NCBI RefSeq assembly: GCF_016135805.1
Contig: NZ_JADWOX010000010.1
Span: 124,001-188,000, forward strand
DNA from: Caulobacter hibisci
GTDB taxonomy: Bacteria > Pseudomonadota > Alphaproteobacteria > Caulobacterales > Caulobacteraceae
Direction of reading: 5' to 3'
DNA length: 64,000 nucleotides
Within the stretch, counting starts at the first letter, position 1; each line of letters opens with the position of its first letter. The translations under genes were made by a program, and so were the position numbers. Shown here piece after piece: positions 15,459 through 23,166 of the stretch. The notes below the pieces were generated by a model. The model saw nothing but the letters and a program-made list of their open reading frames with translations, was not told where the DNA came from and searched no databases.

Positions 15459-16711
15459 TGCCCCGCGTCCTTCGCCCCCGGGCGAAGGGCCTGGCCCTGC
15501 TGGCCGCCGCCGTCCTGGCGGCCGCGCCGGCGGGAGCCCAACCCCGCGCCCCGCACCTGCGCCCGGCCGAAACCTCCGACGAGGGCGGCATCTGGGCGCT
15601 GTCCGAGAAAGCCGAGCTGGCGGCTCGCCAGTCGTCCGAGCGCAACCGCGACCCGGCCCTCAACGCCTATGTCACCGGCGTCGTCGCCAAGCTGGCGCCC
15701 GAGTACCAGGGCGACATCCGCGTCTATGTGATGGACCGGCCGTTCTTCAACGCCCAGATGGCCCCCAACGGCTATGGCGAGGTGTGGTCGGGCCTGCTGC
15801 TGCGGGTGCAGAGCGAGGACGAACTGGCCTTCGTGCTGGGCCACGAGGTCGGCCACTTCGCCGAGAACCACTCGATCGAAAGCTTCCGCACGCTGAAGGC
15901 GCGGCTGGGCGCGACCATGGCCCTGCAGTTCGCCGTGGCGGCCGTGGCCATGGGGGCGGCGGTCAACGCCGGCTCGACCCAGGGCGCCAACGACATCATG
16001 CGGGCCGCCGGCGCGCTGAACGACCTGCTGTATCTGGGCCAGCTGGCCGCCTATTTCGGCTATTCGCGCGAGAACGAGGTCGAGGCCGACGGCCTGGGCT
16101 TCAAGCGGGCCGTGGCCGCCGGCTACGATCCCGCCGCCGGGGCGACCCTGTGGCGCGCGCTGATCGCCGAGACGGGGGCGTCGAGCTTCAAGCGGGTGCG
16201 CGACCAGGAAGCCCGGGCCAACATCTTCAGCACCCACCCGGTCAGCGCCGACCGGGTCAAGGCGCTGGACGACCTGGCCGCCAAGACGCCGACCAAGGCG
16301 CGGGCGACCGACCGCAAGGCCTATCGCGCGGTGATCCGGCCGCACCTGGCGGCCTGGCTGAAGGACGACCTGCGCCGGCGCGACTACGGCCAGAGCCTGG
16401 CTTTGATCGACCGCCTGGCGGCCGAGGGCGAGGACCAGGGCCTGCTGACCTTCTACCGCGCCGAGGCCTATCGCCAGCGGCGCGGCGAGGGCGACCTGGA
16501 CCTGGCCCGCAAGGCCTACGCCCAGGCCGGAACCTATCCCGACGCCCCGATCGCCGCCTGGCGCAGCCTGGGCGACCTGGCCTTGCAGGCCGGCGATCGT
16601 CCCGCCGCCAAGAGCGCCTACGAAACCTATCTCGCCCGCGCCCCCCAGGCGCAGGACCGCTGGCTGGTCGAGGCCAGCCTCAAGAAACTCTCCGAAGGAA
16701 GCGCGACATGA
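15458..16711 (+). CDS. Exported M48-family zinc metalloprotease with C-terminal TPR-like region
   Basis: A 417-residue protein with a signal peptide (LALLAAAVLAAAPAGAQ) and an M48 peptidase domain. The HExxH zinc motif is LGHEVGHFAENHS and the third-ligand glutamate lies in ENEVEADGLGFKRA. After about residue 300 come helical TPR-like repeats (KAYAQAGTYPDAPIAAWRSL). It resembles BepA/YfgC-type periplasmic proteases, which check outer-membrane protein and LPS-assembly factors. It overlaps the lipoprotein genes on both sides (TGATG at 15456, ATGA at 16708), so co-translation is likely. The actual substrate is unknown. Confidence 0.88.
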   Translation: MPRVLRPRAKGLALLAAAVLAAAPAGAQPRAPHLRPAETSDEGGIWALSEKAELAARQSSERNRDPALNAYVTGVVAKLAPEYQGDIRVYVMDRPFFNAQMAPNGYGEVWSGLLLRVQSEDELAFVLGHEVGHFAENHSIESFRTLKARLGATMALQFAVAAVAMGAAVNAGSTQGANDIMRAAGALNDLLYLGQLAAYFGYSRENEVEADGLGFKRAVAAGYDPAAGATLWRALIAETGASSFKRVRDQEARANIFSTHPVSADRVKALDDLAAKTPTKARATDRKAYRAVIRPHLAAWLKDDLRRRDYGQSLALIDRLAAEGEDQGLLTFYRAEAYRQRRGEGDLDLARKAYAQAGTYPDAPIAAWRSLGDLALQAGDRPAAKSAYETYLARAPQAQDRWLVEASLKKLSEGSAT

Positions 16712-17298
16712 TCCGCACCAACACGATCCGTCTGCTGGCCGCCTCCGCCCTGGTCATGAGCCTGTCGGCCTGCGTCAGCGTCACCTCGGCCCCGGCCGGT
16801 CCCTACAAGGTCGGGACGGCCCAGGTCACCCTCGGCCACGAATGGTCGGACATCAGCGCCATCATGTTCGCCCGCCCGGCCAAGGTGCGGCTGCTGTCGA
16901 TGGACGGCCCGCTGCTGAACCGGCTCTACGTGACCGATGGCCTCGCGCCCGGCGAGTTCATGGTCAAGCCGATGGCCAAGGAGCGCCCGACCCCGACCTA
17001 CCGCTCCGGCATGGCGCCGACCGAACTGGTGGAGTTCGTCACCGACAGCGTCGCGGCCCTCGACTACCAGCGCGTCGAGACCGACAACCTGCGCCCGGCC
17101 AAGGTGGGCTCGGCCGACGGCCTGCGCTTCGACCTGAAGGCCAAGACCAAGGAAGGCCTCGACATCTCCGGCGCCGCCCAGGTGGCCGAGGTGGGCGGCA
17201 AGCTCTACGTCGTGCTCTACATCGCCCCGAGCGAGCATTACTACGCCGCCGAACTGCCGGAAGTGGAGACGGTGCTGGGTTCGGTGAAGGTGGGGTGA
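16708..17298 (+). CDS. Putative lipoprotein of unknown function
   Basis: A 196-residue exported protein with a signal peptide ending in a lipobox (VMSLSACVS). The mature part is a mixed alpha/beta protein rich in VGSADGLRFDL-like strands and contains no recognised domain. Its ATG overlaps the stop of the M48 protease gene (ATGA), so it is the last gene of the lipoprotein-protease-lipoprotein operon. A hairpin followed by TTTT at 17377-17411 is the probable end of the transcript. The function may be as partner or substrate adaptor of the protease, which is inference from context only. Confidence 0.8.
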   Translation: MIRTNTIRLLAASALVMSLSACVSVTSAPAGPYKVGTAQVTLGHEWSDISAIMFARPAKVRLLSMDGPLLNRLYVTDGLAPGEFMVKPMAKERPTPTYRSGMAPTELVEFVTDSVAALDYQRVETDNLRPAKVGSADGLRFDLKAKTKEGLDISGAAQVAEVGGKLYVVLYIAPSEHYYAAELPEVETVLGSVKVG

Positions 17299-17308
17299 TC
17301 CTACGCGT

Positions 17309-17361
17309 CCCTCTCCCCTTGCGGGAGAGGGTGGCCTCGCGGAGCGAGGTCGGGTGAGGGG
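17309..17361. repeat. Palindromic CTCTCCCC-type repeat
   Basis: CCCTCTCCCCTTGCGGGAGAGG followed by the inner arm GGCCTCGCGGAGCGAGG and GGTGAGGGG. It belongs to the same general class as 17423-17474 and 56167-56210. Confidence 0.65.
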
Positions 17362-17376
17362 TCTCTCAGATAGCAG

Positions 17377-17411
17377 ACGCCGCGGCGGCCGATCGGCTGT
17401 CGCGGCGTTTT
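17377..17411 (+). terminator. Likely intrinsic terminator after the lipoprotein-protease operon
   Basis: Arms ACGCCGCG (17377-17384) and CGCGGCGT (17401-17408), the second running into TTTT at 17408-17411. It lies between two palindromic repeats. Confidence 0.5.
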
Positions 17412-17422
17412 CCGTTTGTGCG

Positions 17423-17474
17423 ACCCCTCATCCGTCGGCCTTCGGCCGCCACCTTCTCCCGCAAGGGGAGAAGG
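17423..17474. repeat. Palindromic CTCTCCCC-type repeat, second copy
   Basis: ACCCCTCATCCGTCGG, the inner palindrome GGCCTTCGGCC, and CTTCTCCCGCAAGGGGAGAAG. It lies in opposite orientation to the copy at 17309-17361 and directly next to the stop of the PRC-barrel gene. Confidence 0.65.
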
Positions 17475-17481
17475 AGCACCG

Positions 17482-17817
17482 CTACCCCTCGAAATACCGC
17501 TCCACCTGCTGAGCCCAGCCGTGGGAGGGCTTGGCCAGTTGGTCGCGGTCGTAGGCGGGGCTGTCCTTGAAGCGGTCCTTGGTGATCTCGACGGCGTAGG
17601 CCTCGGCCTTGTCGTCGAAGGTCAGCACGCGCCAGGGCAGGGGATGGTACTTGCCGCCGGTGAAAAGGCCGGCCGGCTCGACGGCGACATAGCGGCCGAT
17701 GCCGGCGTCGCGATCGACGAAGACCTCGCGGATGACGCCCAGCTTGTGGCCCTTGGCGTCGGTCACCGGCGTGCCGATCAGGTCGCCGCTCTTCACCAGA
17801 CGATCGTCGACGGCCAT
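17482..17817 (-). CDS. PRC-barrel domain protein
   Basis: A 111-residue cytoplasmic protein with one PRC-barrel domain, the small beta-barrel found in RimM and photosynthetic reaction-centre H subunits. KSGDLIGTPVTDAKGHKLGV at about residues 8-27 is the typical opening of this domain, and VFVDRDAGIGRYVAVE follows. The start at 17817 (MAVDDRLVK) has AGGAG 9 bases upstream and is preferred over the longer open frame. It is divergent from the MutT-like gene. Stand-alone PRC-barrel proteins have no settled function; some are linked to stress or envelope physiology. Confidence 0.85.
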   Translation of the reverse strand: MAVDDRLVKSGDLIGTPVTDAKGHKLGVIREVFVDRDAGIGRYVAVEPAGLFTGGKYHPLPWRVLTFDDKAEAYAVEITKDRFKDSPAYDRDQLAKPSHGWAQQVERYFEG

Positions 17818-17903
17818 GGCTCTGCTCCTTTGAACTTCCCCTGGGCAACGCCCCATGCGCGGCGGGAGTTGCCAACCCCGGCGAAGCCCGCGATGGATCG
17901 GGC

Positions 17904-18332
17904 ATGAGCACGCCAACGCCTCCGCCCACTGACCGCCCGATCGTCCTGGTCGCCGCCGCCGCCCTGATCGACGTCGACGGACGGGTGCTGATCTGCCAGC
18001 GGCCCGAGGGCAAGTCTCTGGCCGGCCTGTGGGAGTTTCCCGGCGGCAAGGTCGAGAAGGGCGAGACGCCCGAGCAGTGCCTGATCCGCGAACTGCACGA
18101 GGAACTGGGCATCACGGTCGCCCAGGCCTGCCTGGCGCCCTTCGTCTTCGCCTCGCACACCTATGAGAAATTCCACCTGCTGATGCCGCTCTATCTGTTG
18201 CGGCGGTGGGAGGGGCAGGTGACGGCCCAGGAGCACAAGGCCATGGTCTGGGTAAAGCCGGACAAATTGAGCGAATACGACATGCCGCCGGCCGATATTC
18301 CCCTGGTCGCCTGGCTAAGGGATGTGCTTTAA
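17904..18332 (+). CDS. mutT: NUDIX hydrolase, 8-oxo-dGTP diphosphatase (MutT type)
   Basis: A 142-residue NUDIX enzyme. The full NUDIX box is present as GGKVEKGETPEQCLIRELHEELGI without its leading residue context, so the catalytic REHxEE residues are intact. VLICQRPEGKSLAGLWEFPG just before it is the MutT-specific segment, which supports hydrolysis of oxidised guanine nucleotides to keep them out of DNA. The start at 17904 is an ATG in the 86-base divergent region shared with the PRC-barrel gene. Other NUDIX activities cannot be excluded, but length and motif fit MutT best. Confidence 0.88.
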   Translation: MSTPTPPPTDRPIVLVAAAALIDVDGRVLICQRPEGKSLAGLWEFPGGKVEKGETPEQCLIRELHEELGITVAQACLAPFVFASHTYEKFHLLMPLYLLRRWEGQVTAQEHKAMVWVKPDKLSEYDMPPADIPLVAWLRDVL

Positions 18333-18378
18333 CTCAGACAAATCGCGATAAACGCGAGTTGGCTGGGAGGCGACGACC

Positions 18379-19800
18379 GTGGAGACCCTTGACCTTCACC
18401 CTTCGCGGCGGGCCATGCTGGCCGGCGCCGGGGCCCTGACCGTTGGCGGATACGCCAGCATCGCCGAAGCTTCCAGCGCGACCGAAGCCGCCCCGCTGAT
18501 CAATCCGGTCGTCCGCCAGCGGGCCGACGCCCAGGTCTTCAAGCACACCGACGGCTACTACTACCTGACCGGCTCGGTGCCCGAGTACGACCGGCTGATC
18601 ATCCGCCGCTCGCGCTCCCTGGCCGGTTTCACCACGGCCGACGAGACGGTGATCTGGCGGCGGCCGACGCAAGGCAAGCTGGGCGGCTACATCTGGGCGC
18701 CGGAGCTGCACTGGTTCGACGACGCCTGGCACATGTATTTCGCCGCCGGCGACAAGGACCAGCCGTTCCGCATCCGCACCTACGCCCTGCGCTGCGACGG
18801 CCCCGACGCCCTGACCGGCAAGTGGAGCCTGCTGGGCAAGGTCGAGACGCCGTGGGACACCTTCACCCTCGACTCCACCAGCTTCGTCCACAAGGGCGTG
18901 CGCTACTTCTGCTGGGCGCAGAAGGAGCCGGGGATCGACACCAACAGCAATCTCTATCTCGCGCCGCTGGCCACGCCAACCACCCTGGCCAAGCCGCCGG
19001 TGCGCCTGACCGTGCCGACGCTCGATTGGGAGATCCGGGGCTTCAAGGTGGCCGAGGCCGCCGCCCCGCTGATCCGCAACGGCAAGGTGTTCATTGCCTA
19101 TTCGGCCAGCGCCACCGACGACCGCTACTGCCTGGGCCTGCTGACCGCCGACGCCGAAGCCGACCTGATGTCGCAGGCCTCGTGGAGCAAGTCGCCGGTC
19201 CCGGTCTTCGTGTCGTCGGAAGAGACCCGCGTCTGGGGCCCTGGCCACAACTCCTTCACGGTGGACGAGCAGGGCCGCGACGTCCTGGTGTTCCACGGCC
19301 GCGACTACAAGGCGATCAAGGGCGATCCGCTGTTCGATCCCAATCGCCACACCCGCGTGCAGCGCCTCTACTACAAGCCCGACGGGACGCCCGACTTCGG
19401 CGTGCCGGCGGGGGCGGGGGAGATTCCGGACCGCTTCTCGCCGCTGGATCGGCCGGGCGCCTTCCTGCGTTACGAGGGCGCGGGCTTGAGCGTCGGCGAC
19501 GGTCCGCTGGCCACGACCCAGCTACGCCAGAAGGCGGGGCCGGCCGGCCAGGTGACGTTGGAGCCGATCCTGCAACCGGGCCACGCGGTGCGGGTGGTTG
19601 GCGGCAAGGCGACGATCGGCGAGGCCAAGCCAGGCGACAAGGCCGCGCTCTTCAAGCGCGTGAAGGGCCTGGCCGACGCCAAGGGCGTGTCGTTCCAGGC
19701 GCTGGACGGCGGGTATCTGCTGCACCGCGACGGCGCGGTGGTCGTCGGGCCGGCCAAGGACGCGAAGGCCAGGGCGGCGGCGACGTTTCTGGTGAGCTGA
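18379..19800 (+). CDS. Exported glycoside hydrolase, GH43 family
   Basis: A 473-residue protein that begins with a twin-arginine-like signal (PSRRAMLAGAGALTVGG), so it is probably exported folded. The mature enzyme matches the GH43 five-bladed propeller: the catalytic aspartate lies near RADAQVFKHTDGYYYLTGS, IWAPELHWF is the conserved blade motif, and ETRVWGPGHNSF carries a conserved active-site His. Family members release arabinose or xylose from plant hemicellulose. The last 120 residues look like a separate beta-rich domain. The start is GTG at 18379, with GGGAGGCG upstream. Palindromic repeats follow the gene. Confidence 0.87.
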   Translation: METLDLHPSRRAMLAGAGALTVGGYASIAEASSATEAAPLINPVVRQRADAQVFKHTDGYYYLTGSVPEYDRLIIRRSRSLAGFTTADETVIWRRPTQGKLGGYIWAPELHWFDDAWHMYFAAGDKDQPFRIRTYALRCDGPDALTGKWSLLGKVETPWDTFTLDSTSFVHKGVRYFCWAQKEPGIDTNSNLYLAPLATPTTLAKPPVRLTVPTLDWEIRGFKVAEAAAPLIRNGKVFIAYSASATDDRYCLGLLTADAEADLMSQASWSKSPVPVFVSSEETRVWGPGHNSFTVDEQGRDVLVFHGRDYKAIKGDPLFDPNRHTRVQRLYYKPDGTPDFGVPAGAGEIPDRFSPLDRPGAFLRYEGAGLSVGDGPLATTQLRQKAGPAGQVTLEPILQPGHAVRVVGGKATIGEAKPGDKAALFKRVKGLADAKGVSFQALDGGYLLHRDGAVVVGPAKDAKARAAATFLVS

Positions 19801-19810
19801 GGGGCGGGAA

Positions 19811-19856
19811 ACCCCCTCAGTCGCTCCGCGACAGCTCCCCCAGAGGGGGAGCATCT
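19811..19856. repeat. 46-base repeat identical (inverted) to 9402-9447
   Basis: The reverse complement matches 9402-9447 at every base. The core is CAGTCGCTCCGCGACAG flanked by CCCCC arms. Confidence 0.9.
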
Positions 19857-19865
19857 AATGCGCCA

Positions 19866-19912
19866 AGATCCTCCCCCTCTGGGGGAGGTGGCCCGGAGGG
19901 CCGGAGGGGGTC
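19866..19912. repeat. Palindromic repeat, GGCCC-core type, inverted copy
   Basis: GATCCTCCCCCTCTGGGGG followed by AGGTGGCCCGGAGGGCC and GGAGGGGGT. It is the reverse-orientation counterpart of 10187-10234 and 56251-56297, placed directly next to the 19811-19856 copy. Confidence 0.75.
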
Positions 19913-19921
19913 TTCGCCGAC

Positions 19922-20833
19922 CTATCCCGCCTTATCCCCCGCCGGCTGCTCCTGAACCCCCAGCGCATCGGCCAGCCGCATCTTGGCCGACCCCGGCCGC
20001 AGCGGCTTCTGCTGGCTGTCATGGGGCGCCCAGCCCGTGGCCGTGACGATCTCGAAGGTCGCCGGCACGCGGCCGTCGGGCTCGGCGAAGCGGTCCTGGT
20101 AGAGCTCCAGCGCCCGCAGCAGCACCTTGCGGGTCAGGGGCTTGCGCGAGCGGTCGAGCAGGACGCTGGTCTCGCCCATGCGGCGCAGGTCCTGCAGCAG
20201 GGCGATCGGATGGGCGTAGCGGACCTTGACGCGGTCGACGTCGGCCACCGGCAGGGTGAAGCCGGCCCGTTGCAGCAGGCCGGCCGCGTCCACCGTGTCG
20301 GCGAAGGGCGAGACGCGCATCGAGACGCCGCCCAGGATCTCGTCCTCGGCCGCCATCAGCGACTGGCGCAGCTCGGTCAGGGTCGCCCCGCCGAACAGGG
20401 CGCCGATGAACAGGCCGTCTGGGCGCAGGGCGCGGCGAATTTGGATCAGGGCGCCGACCAGGTCGTTGGTCCAGTGCAGGGCCAGGGTCGAGACCACCAG
20501 GTCGACGGTGGCGTCGCCGAACGGCAGGCGCTCCTCGTCGGCGACTACGGTCGGGCCACCCCGACCGGCCAGCATCCGGGCCGAGAGGTCGGTGTCGATC
20601 AGCAGGCCGATCTTGGCGGCGGCGTCGCTCTCCGAGAGCGCGGCGCGGAAAGCGCCGTCTCGGCTTCCGAGATCGACGGCGACCGGAAACTCCCGCAGGA
20701 TCGCCTCCAGCCGCATGACCGCGTCACCGGCGGCGCGCGCCTTCAGGAAGCCGGCCTGGCCGAAATGCGGCGCGGCGCGGTCGAGGCGAGCGCGAAGAAG
20801 GTCGCGGTCGAAGAGGAGGGGCGAACTGGTCAT
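19922..20833 (-). CDS. SAM-dependent methyltransferase, NDUFAF5-like
   Basis: A 303-residue methyltransferase-fold protein. The SAM-binding motif I is VAVDLGSRDGAF (about residue 50), with LVVSTLALHWTNDLVGAL further on. The C-terminal half strongly resembles eukaryotic NDUFAF5: MRVSPFADTVDAAGLLQRAG, LLQDLRRMGET, and VPATFEIVTATGWAPHDSQQ. NDUFAF5 hydroxylates an arginine of the NDUFS7 subunit during complex I assembly, so a role in NADH dehydrogenase maturation is a reasonable guess for this relative. BioC-like methylation is the alternative. Its ATG shares the CATG at 20831-20834 with the divergent comF gene. Confidence 0.87.
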   Translation of the reverse strand: MTSSPLLFDRDLLRARLDRAAPHFGQAGFLKARAAGDAVMRLEAILREFPVAVDLGSRDGAFRAALSESDAAAKIGLLIDTDLSARMLAGRGGPTVVADEERLPFGDATVDLVVSTLALHWTNDLVGALIQIRRALRPDGLFIGALFGGATLTELRQSLMAAEDEILGGVSMRVSPFADTVDAAGLLQRAGFTLPVADVDRVKVRYAHPIALLQDLRRMGETSVLLDRSRKPLTRKVLLRALELYQDRFAEPDGRVPATFEIVTATGWAPHDSQQKPLRPGSAKMRLADALGVQEQPAGDKAG

Positions 20834-21611
20834 GCGGGCGGAACATGGCGATTTCCTTGCGCAATGGAAACCCGGCCCGCGCCTGACAGGGATCGGAAGA
20901 GGCCTGCTTGACCTGATCCTGCCGCCACGCGCTTTCGACGGCGAGCCGGCCCTGACCTCGGGACTGTCGGCCGGGGCCTGGAGCCGCATCGTCTTTCTCG
21001 ACGGCCCGGTCTGCGACGGCTGCAGCGCGCCGTTCCCGTTCGACCAGGGCGAACCGCTATGCGCCCTGTGCCTGGCCAAGCCCCGCGCCTTCGCCCGGGC
21101 CAGGGCCGCCTGCCTGTATGACGAACACTCCCGCGACCTGATCCTGAAGCTCAAGCACGCCGACCGCACTGACCTGTCGGGCCTGTTCGCCCGCTGGATC
21201 TCGCGCGCCGCGCCGGACCTGCTGGAGGAGGCGCAAGTCGTGCTGCCCGTGCCGATGCACCGCTCGCGGCTTTTGCGCCGCCGCTACAACCAGGCGGCCG
21301 AGATCGCCCGGCCGCTGGCCCGCGCGGCAGGGCGGCCCTATCTGGCCGACGCCCTGGTGCGCAGGCGCGACACCGCCAGCCAGGGCGGCAAGTCGGCCGA
21401 CGGCCGCCGCAGGAACGTGGCCGCCGCCTTCGCGGTGCCCGATCGCAAGCGGTCTCTGGTCGAGGGAAAGCGGGTGCTGCTGGTCGACGACGTGCTGACC
21501 ACGGGGGCCACGGCCGAGGGCTGCGCGCGGGCCCTGCTGGCGGCCGGAGCCTCGGCTGTCGATCTGACTGTCGTCGCGCGCGTTACAGAAATGAGAACCC
21601 GTCCTATATGA
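20832..21611 (+). CDS. comF: ComF family phosphoribosyltransferase-like protein
   Basis: A 259-residue protein with a four-cysteine zinc-binding N-terminus (CDGCSAPFP and LCALC, about residues 60-80) and a phosphoribosyltransferase domain whose PRPP motif is VLLVDDVLTTGAT. ComF proteins are linked to DNA uptake and amidophosphoribosyl transfer; the molecular role is not settled. The ATG at 20832 is preceded by AGGAGGGG and overlaps the start of the divergent methyltransferase gene. The next gene (glutaredoxin) begins 29 bases after its stop, so co-transcription is likely. Confidence 0.87.
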   Translation: MRAEHGDFLAQWKPGPRLTGIGRGLLDLILPPRAFDGEPALTSGLSAGAWSRIVFLDGPVCDGCSAPFPFDQGEPLCALCLAKPRAFARARAACLYDEHSRDLILKLKHADRTDLSGLFARWISRAAPDLLEEAQVVLPVPMHRSRLLRRRYNQAAEIARPLARAAGRPYLADALVRRRDTASQGGKSADGRRRNVAAAFAVPDRKRSLVEGKRVLLVDDVLTTGATAEGCARALLAAGASAVDLTVVARVTEMRTRPI

Positions 21612-21640
21612 GGTCGGGAAGCCAAGCTTTTGGAACTCAT

Positions 21641-21895
21641 ATGGCCAAGGTCACCATCTACACCCGTCCCTTCTGCGGCTACTGCGCCCGCGCCCTGAAG
21701 CTGCTCAACGACAAGGGCGCCGACTTCACCGAGATCGAGGCCGGCATGGATCCCAAGCTGCGCCAGGAAATGATCGACCGTTCGGGCCGCGCCACCTTCC
21801 CGCAGATCTTCGTCGGCGAGCAGCACATCGGCGGCTGCGACGACATGATGGCGCTGGAGCGCGAGGGCAAGCTCGACCCGCTGCTGGCGGCATGA
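21641..21895 (+). CDS. grxC: Glutaredoxin 3
   Basis: An 84-residue dithiol glutaredoxin. The active site is CGYC (PFCGYCARAL), a variant of the usual CPYC with the proline replaced by glycine. The GSH-binding TFPQIFVGEQHIGGCDD segment is normal. It reduces protein disulfides or glutathione mixed disulfides in the cytoplasm. The start at 21641 gives the family N-terminus MAKVTIYTRPFC. Its TGA overlaps the ATG of the nitrilase gene (ATGA at 21892-21895), so the two are translationally coupled. The CGYC site may alter redox potential compared with CPYC forms. Confidence 0.93.
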   Translation: MAKVTIYTRPFCGYCARALKLLNDKGADFTEIEAGMDPKLRQEMIDRSGRATFPQIFVGEQHIGGCDDMMALEREGKLDPLLAA

Positions 21896-22713
21896 GCGTC
21901 CGAGTCGGCCTTGTTCAGACCAGAACGCCGGCGACCCAGGCCGCCGCGCTGGAGCATGTCGCGCCGCTGGTGCGGCAGGCGGCCGAGGCGGGCGCTGCGT
22001 TCATCCTGACGCCCGAGGGCGTCAACGTGCTGCAAAAGGACAAGGAAAAGCTGCTGCCGACCCTCGTCCCGCTGGAGGACGATGTGGTGGTGGTCGGCCT
22101 GCAGGCGCTGGCGCGGGAATACGGCGTCTGGATCGACGTCGGCTCGGCCCTGGTGCTGCGCGAAGACGGCAAGGCTGCGAACCGGCAAGCGGTGATCGAT
22201 TCCTCGGGCGCGATCGTCGCCACCTACGACAAGCTGCACATGTTCGACGTGCAGCTGCCCACTGGCGAAACCGCGAGGGAATCGGCCGTCTACACCCCCG
22301 GCGAGCGGGCGGTGGTGGTCGACACGCCCCTGGGGCCGACGGGCCTGACGATCTGCTACGACATGCGCTTTCCGGCCCTGCACCGGGCCCTGGCGCTGGC
22401 GGGGGCCAAGGTGATCACCGCCCCGGCCGCCTTCACCCGTCCTACCGGCGAGGCGCACTGGGACATCCTGCTGCGGGCCCGGGCCATCGAGACCGGCTCG
22501 TTCGTCATCGCCGCCGCGCAAGGCGGTTTCCACGAGGACGGGCGCGGCACCTGGGGCCGCTCGATCGCCATCGGCCCGTGGGGCGAGGTGATCGGCAAGC
22601 TTGACCATGACGAGCCGAGCGTGTTGATCGCCGACCTCGACCTGGCGGCCGCCGACAAGGCGCGCGCGGCCATCCCGGTCCTGACCAACGCCCGCGACTT
22701 CGTCGGGCCGTGA
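21892..22713 (+). CDS. Carbon-nitrogen hydrolase (nitrilase superfamily, Nit1/Nit2-like)
   Basis: A 273-residue amidase of the nitrilase superfamily. The catalytic triad is visible: Glu in FILTPEGVN, Lys in TYDKLHMFDVQ and Cys in LTICYDMRFPAL. The pattern is closest to the Nit group; its eukaryotic and bacterial members hydrolyse deaminated glutathione. That fits the glutaredoxin gene it overlaps by four bases, but the substrate is inferred, not shown. There is no signal peptide. It is followed 15 bases later by the DUF1178 gene, so grxC, the nitrilase and DUF1178 look like one operon. Confidence 0.88.
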   Translation: MSVRVGLVQTRTPATQAAALEHVAPLVRQAAEAGAAFILTPEGVNVLQKDKEKLLPTLVPLEDDVVVVGLQALAREYGVWIDVGSALVLREDGKAANRQAVIDSSGAIVATYDKLHMFDVQLPTGETARESAVYTPGERAVVVDTPLGPTGLTICYDMRFPALHRALALAGAKVITAPAAFTRPTGEAHWDILLRARAIETGSFVIAAAQGGFHEDGRGTWGRSIAIGPWGEVIGKLDHDEPSVLIADLDLAAADKARAAIPVLTNARDFVGP

Positions 22714-22728
22714 GCCCGTGTTGACGTC

Positions 22729-23163
22729 ATGATCAAGTACGCCCTGGCCTGCGACCACAGCCACGAGTTCGAAGGCTGGTTCGGCTCGTCGGGCGACTAT
22801 GACGACCAGGCCGCCCGCGGCCTGGTCGAATGCCCGGTCTGCGGCTCGACCGGCGTGCGCAAGCAGATCATGGCTCCCGCCATCGCCGGGACCAAGGCCC
22901 AGCGCGCCGCGCCTGAGCCCGACGCCAAGATGCGCGAGATGATGATGACCGCCATGAGCGAGGTGCGCCGCGAGGTCGAGGAGAACTTCGACTATGTCGG
23001 CGACCGCTTCGCCAAGGAGGCGCGCGACATCCACGAGGGCAAGTCCGAGGAACGCGGCATCTACGGCGAGGCCTCGCCCAAGGAGGTCAAGGCCTTGCTG
23101 GAGGACGGCGTCAAGGTCGCCGCCCTGCCGCCGGCCCCGCCGAAGAAGACGGACGTGAACTGA
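22729..23163 (+). CDS. DUF1178 family protein
   Basis: A 144-residue protein matching the alphaproteobacterial DUF1178 family. It begins MIKYALACDHSHEFEGWF, with a metal-site-like CPVCGSTGVRKQIMAPAI segment (about residues 38-55). The middle VRREVEENFDYVGDRFAKEARDIHEGKSEER is the conserved family block, followed by EASPKEVKALLEDGV. The CxxC arrangement suggests a small zinc ribbon, but the molecular function is unknown. It lies directly after the nitrilase gene and the pair commonly co-occur in related genomes. It converges on a dienelactone hydrolase gene with only 3 bases between. Confidence 0.9.
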   Translation: MIKYALACDHSHEFEGWFGSSGDYDDQAARGLVECPVCGSTGVRKQIMAPAIAGTKAQRAAPEPDAKMREMMMTAMSEVRREVEENFDYVGDRFAKEARDIHEGKSEERGIYGEASPKEVKALLEDGVKVAALPPAPPKKTDVN

Positions 23164-23166
23164 GGC

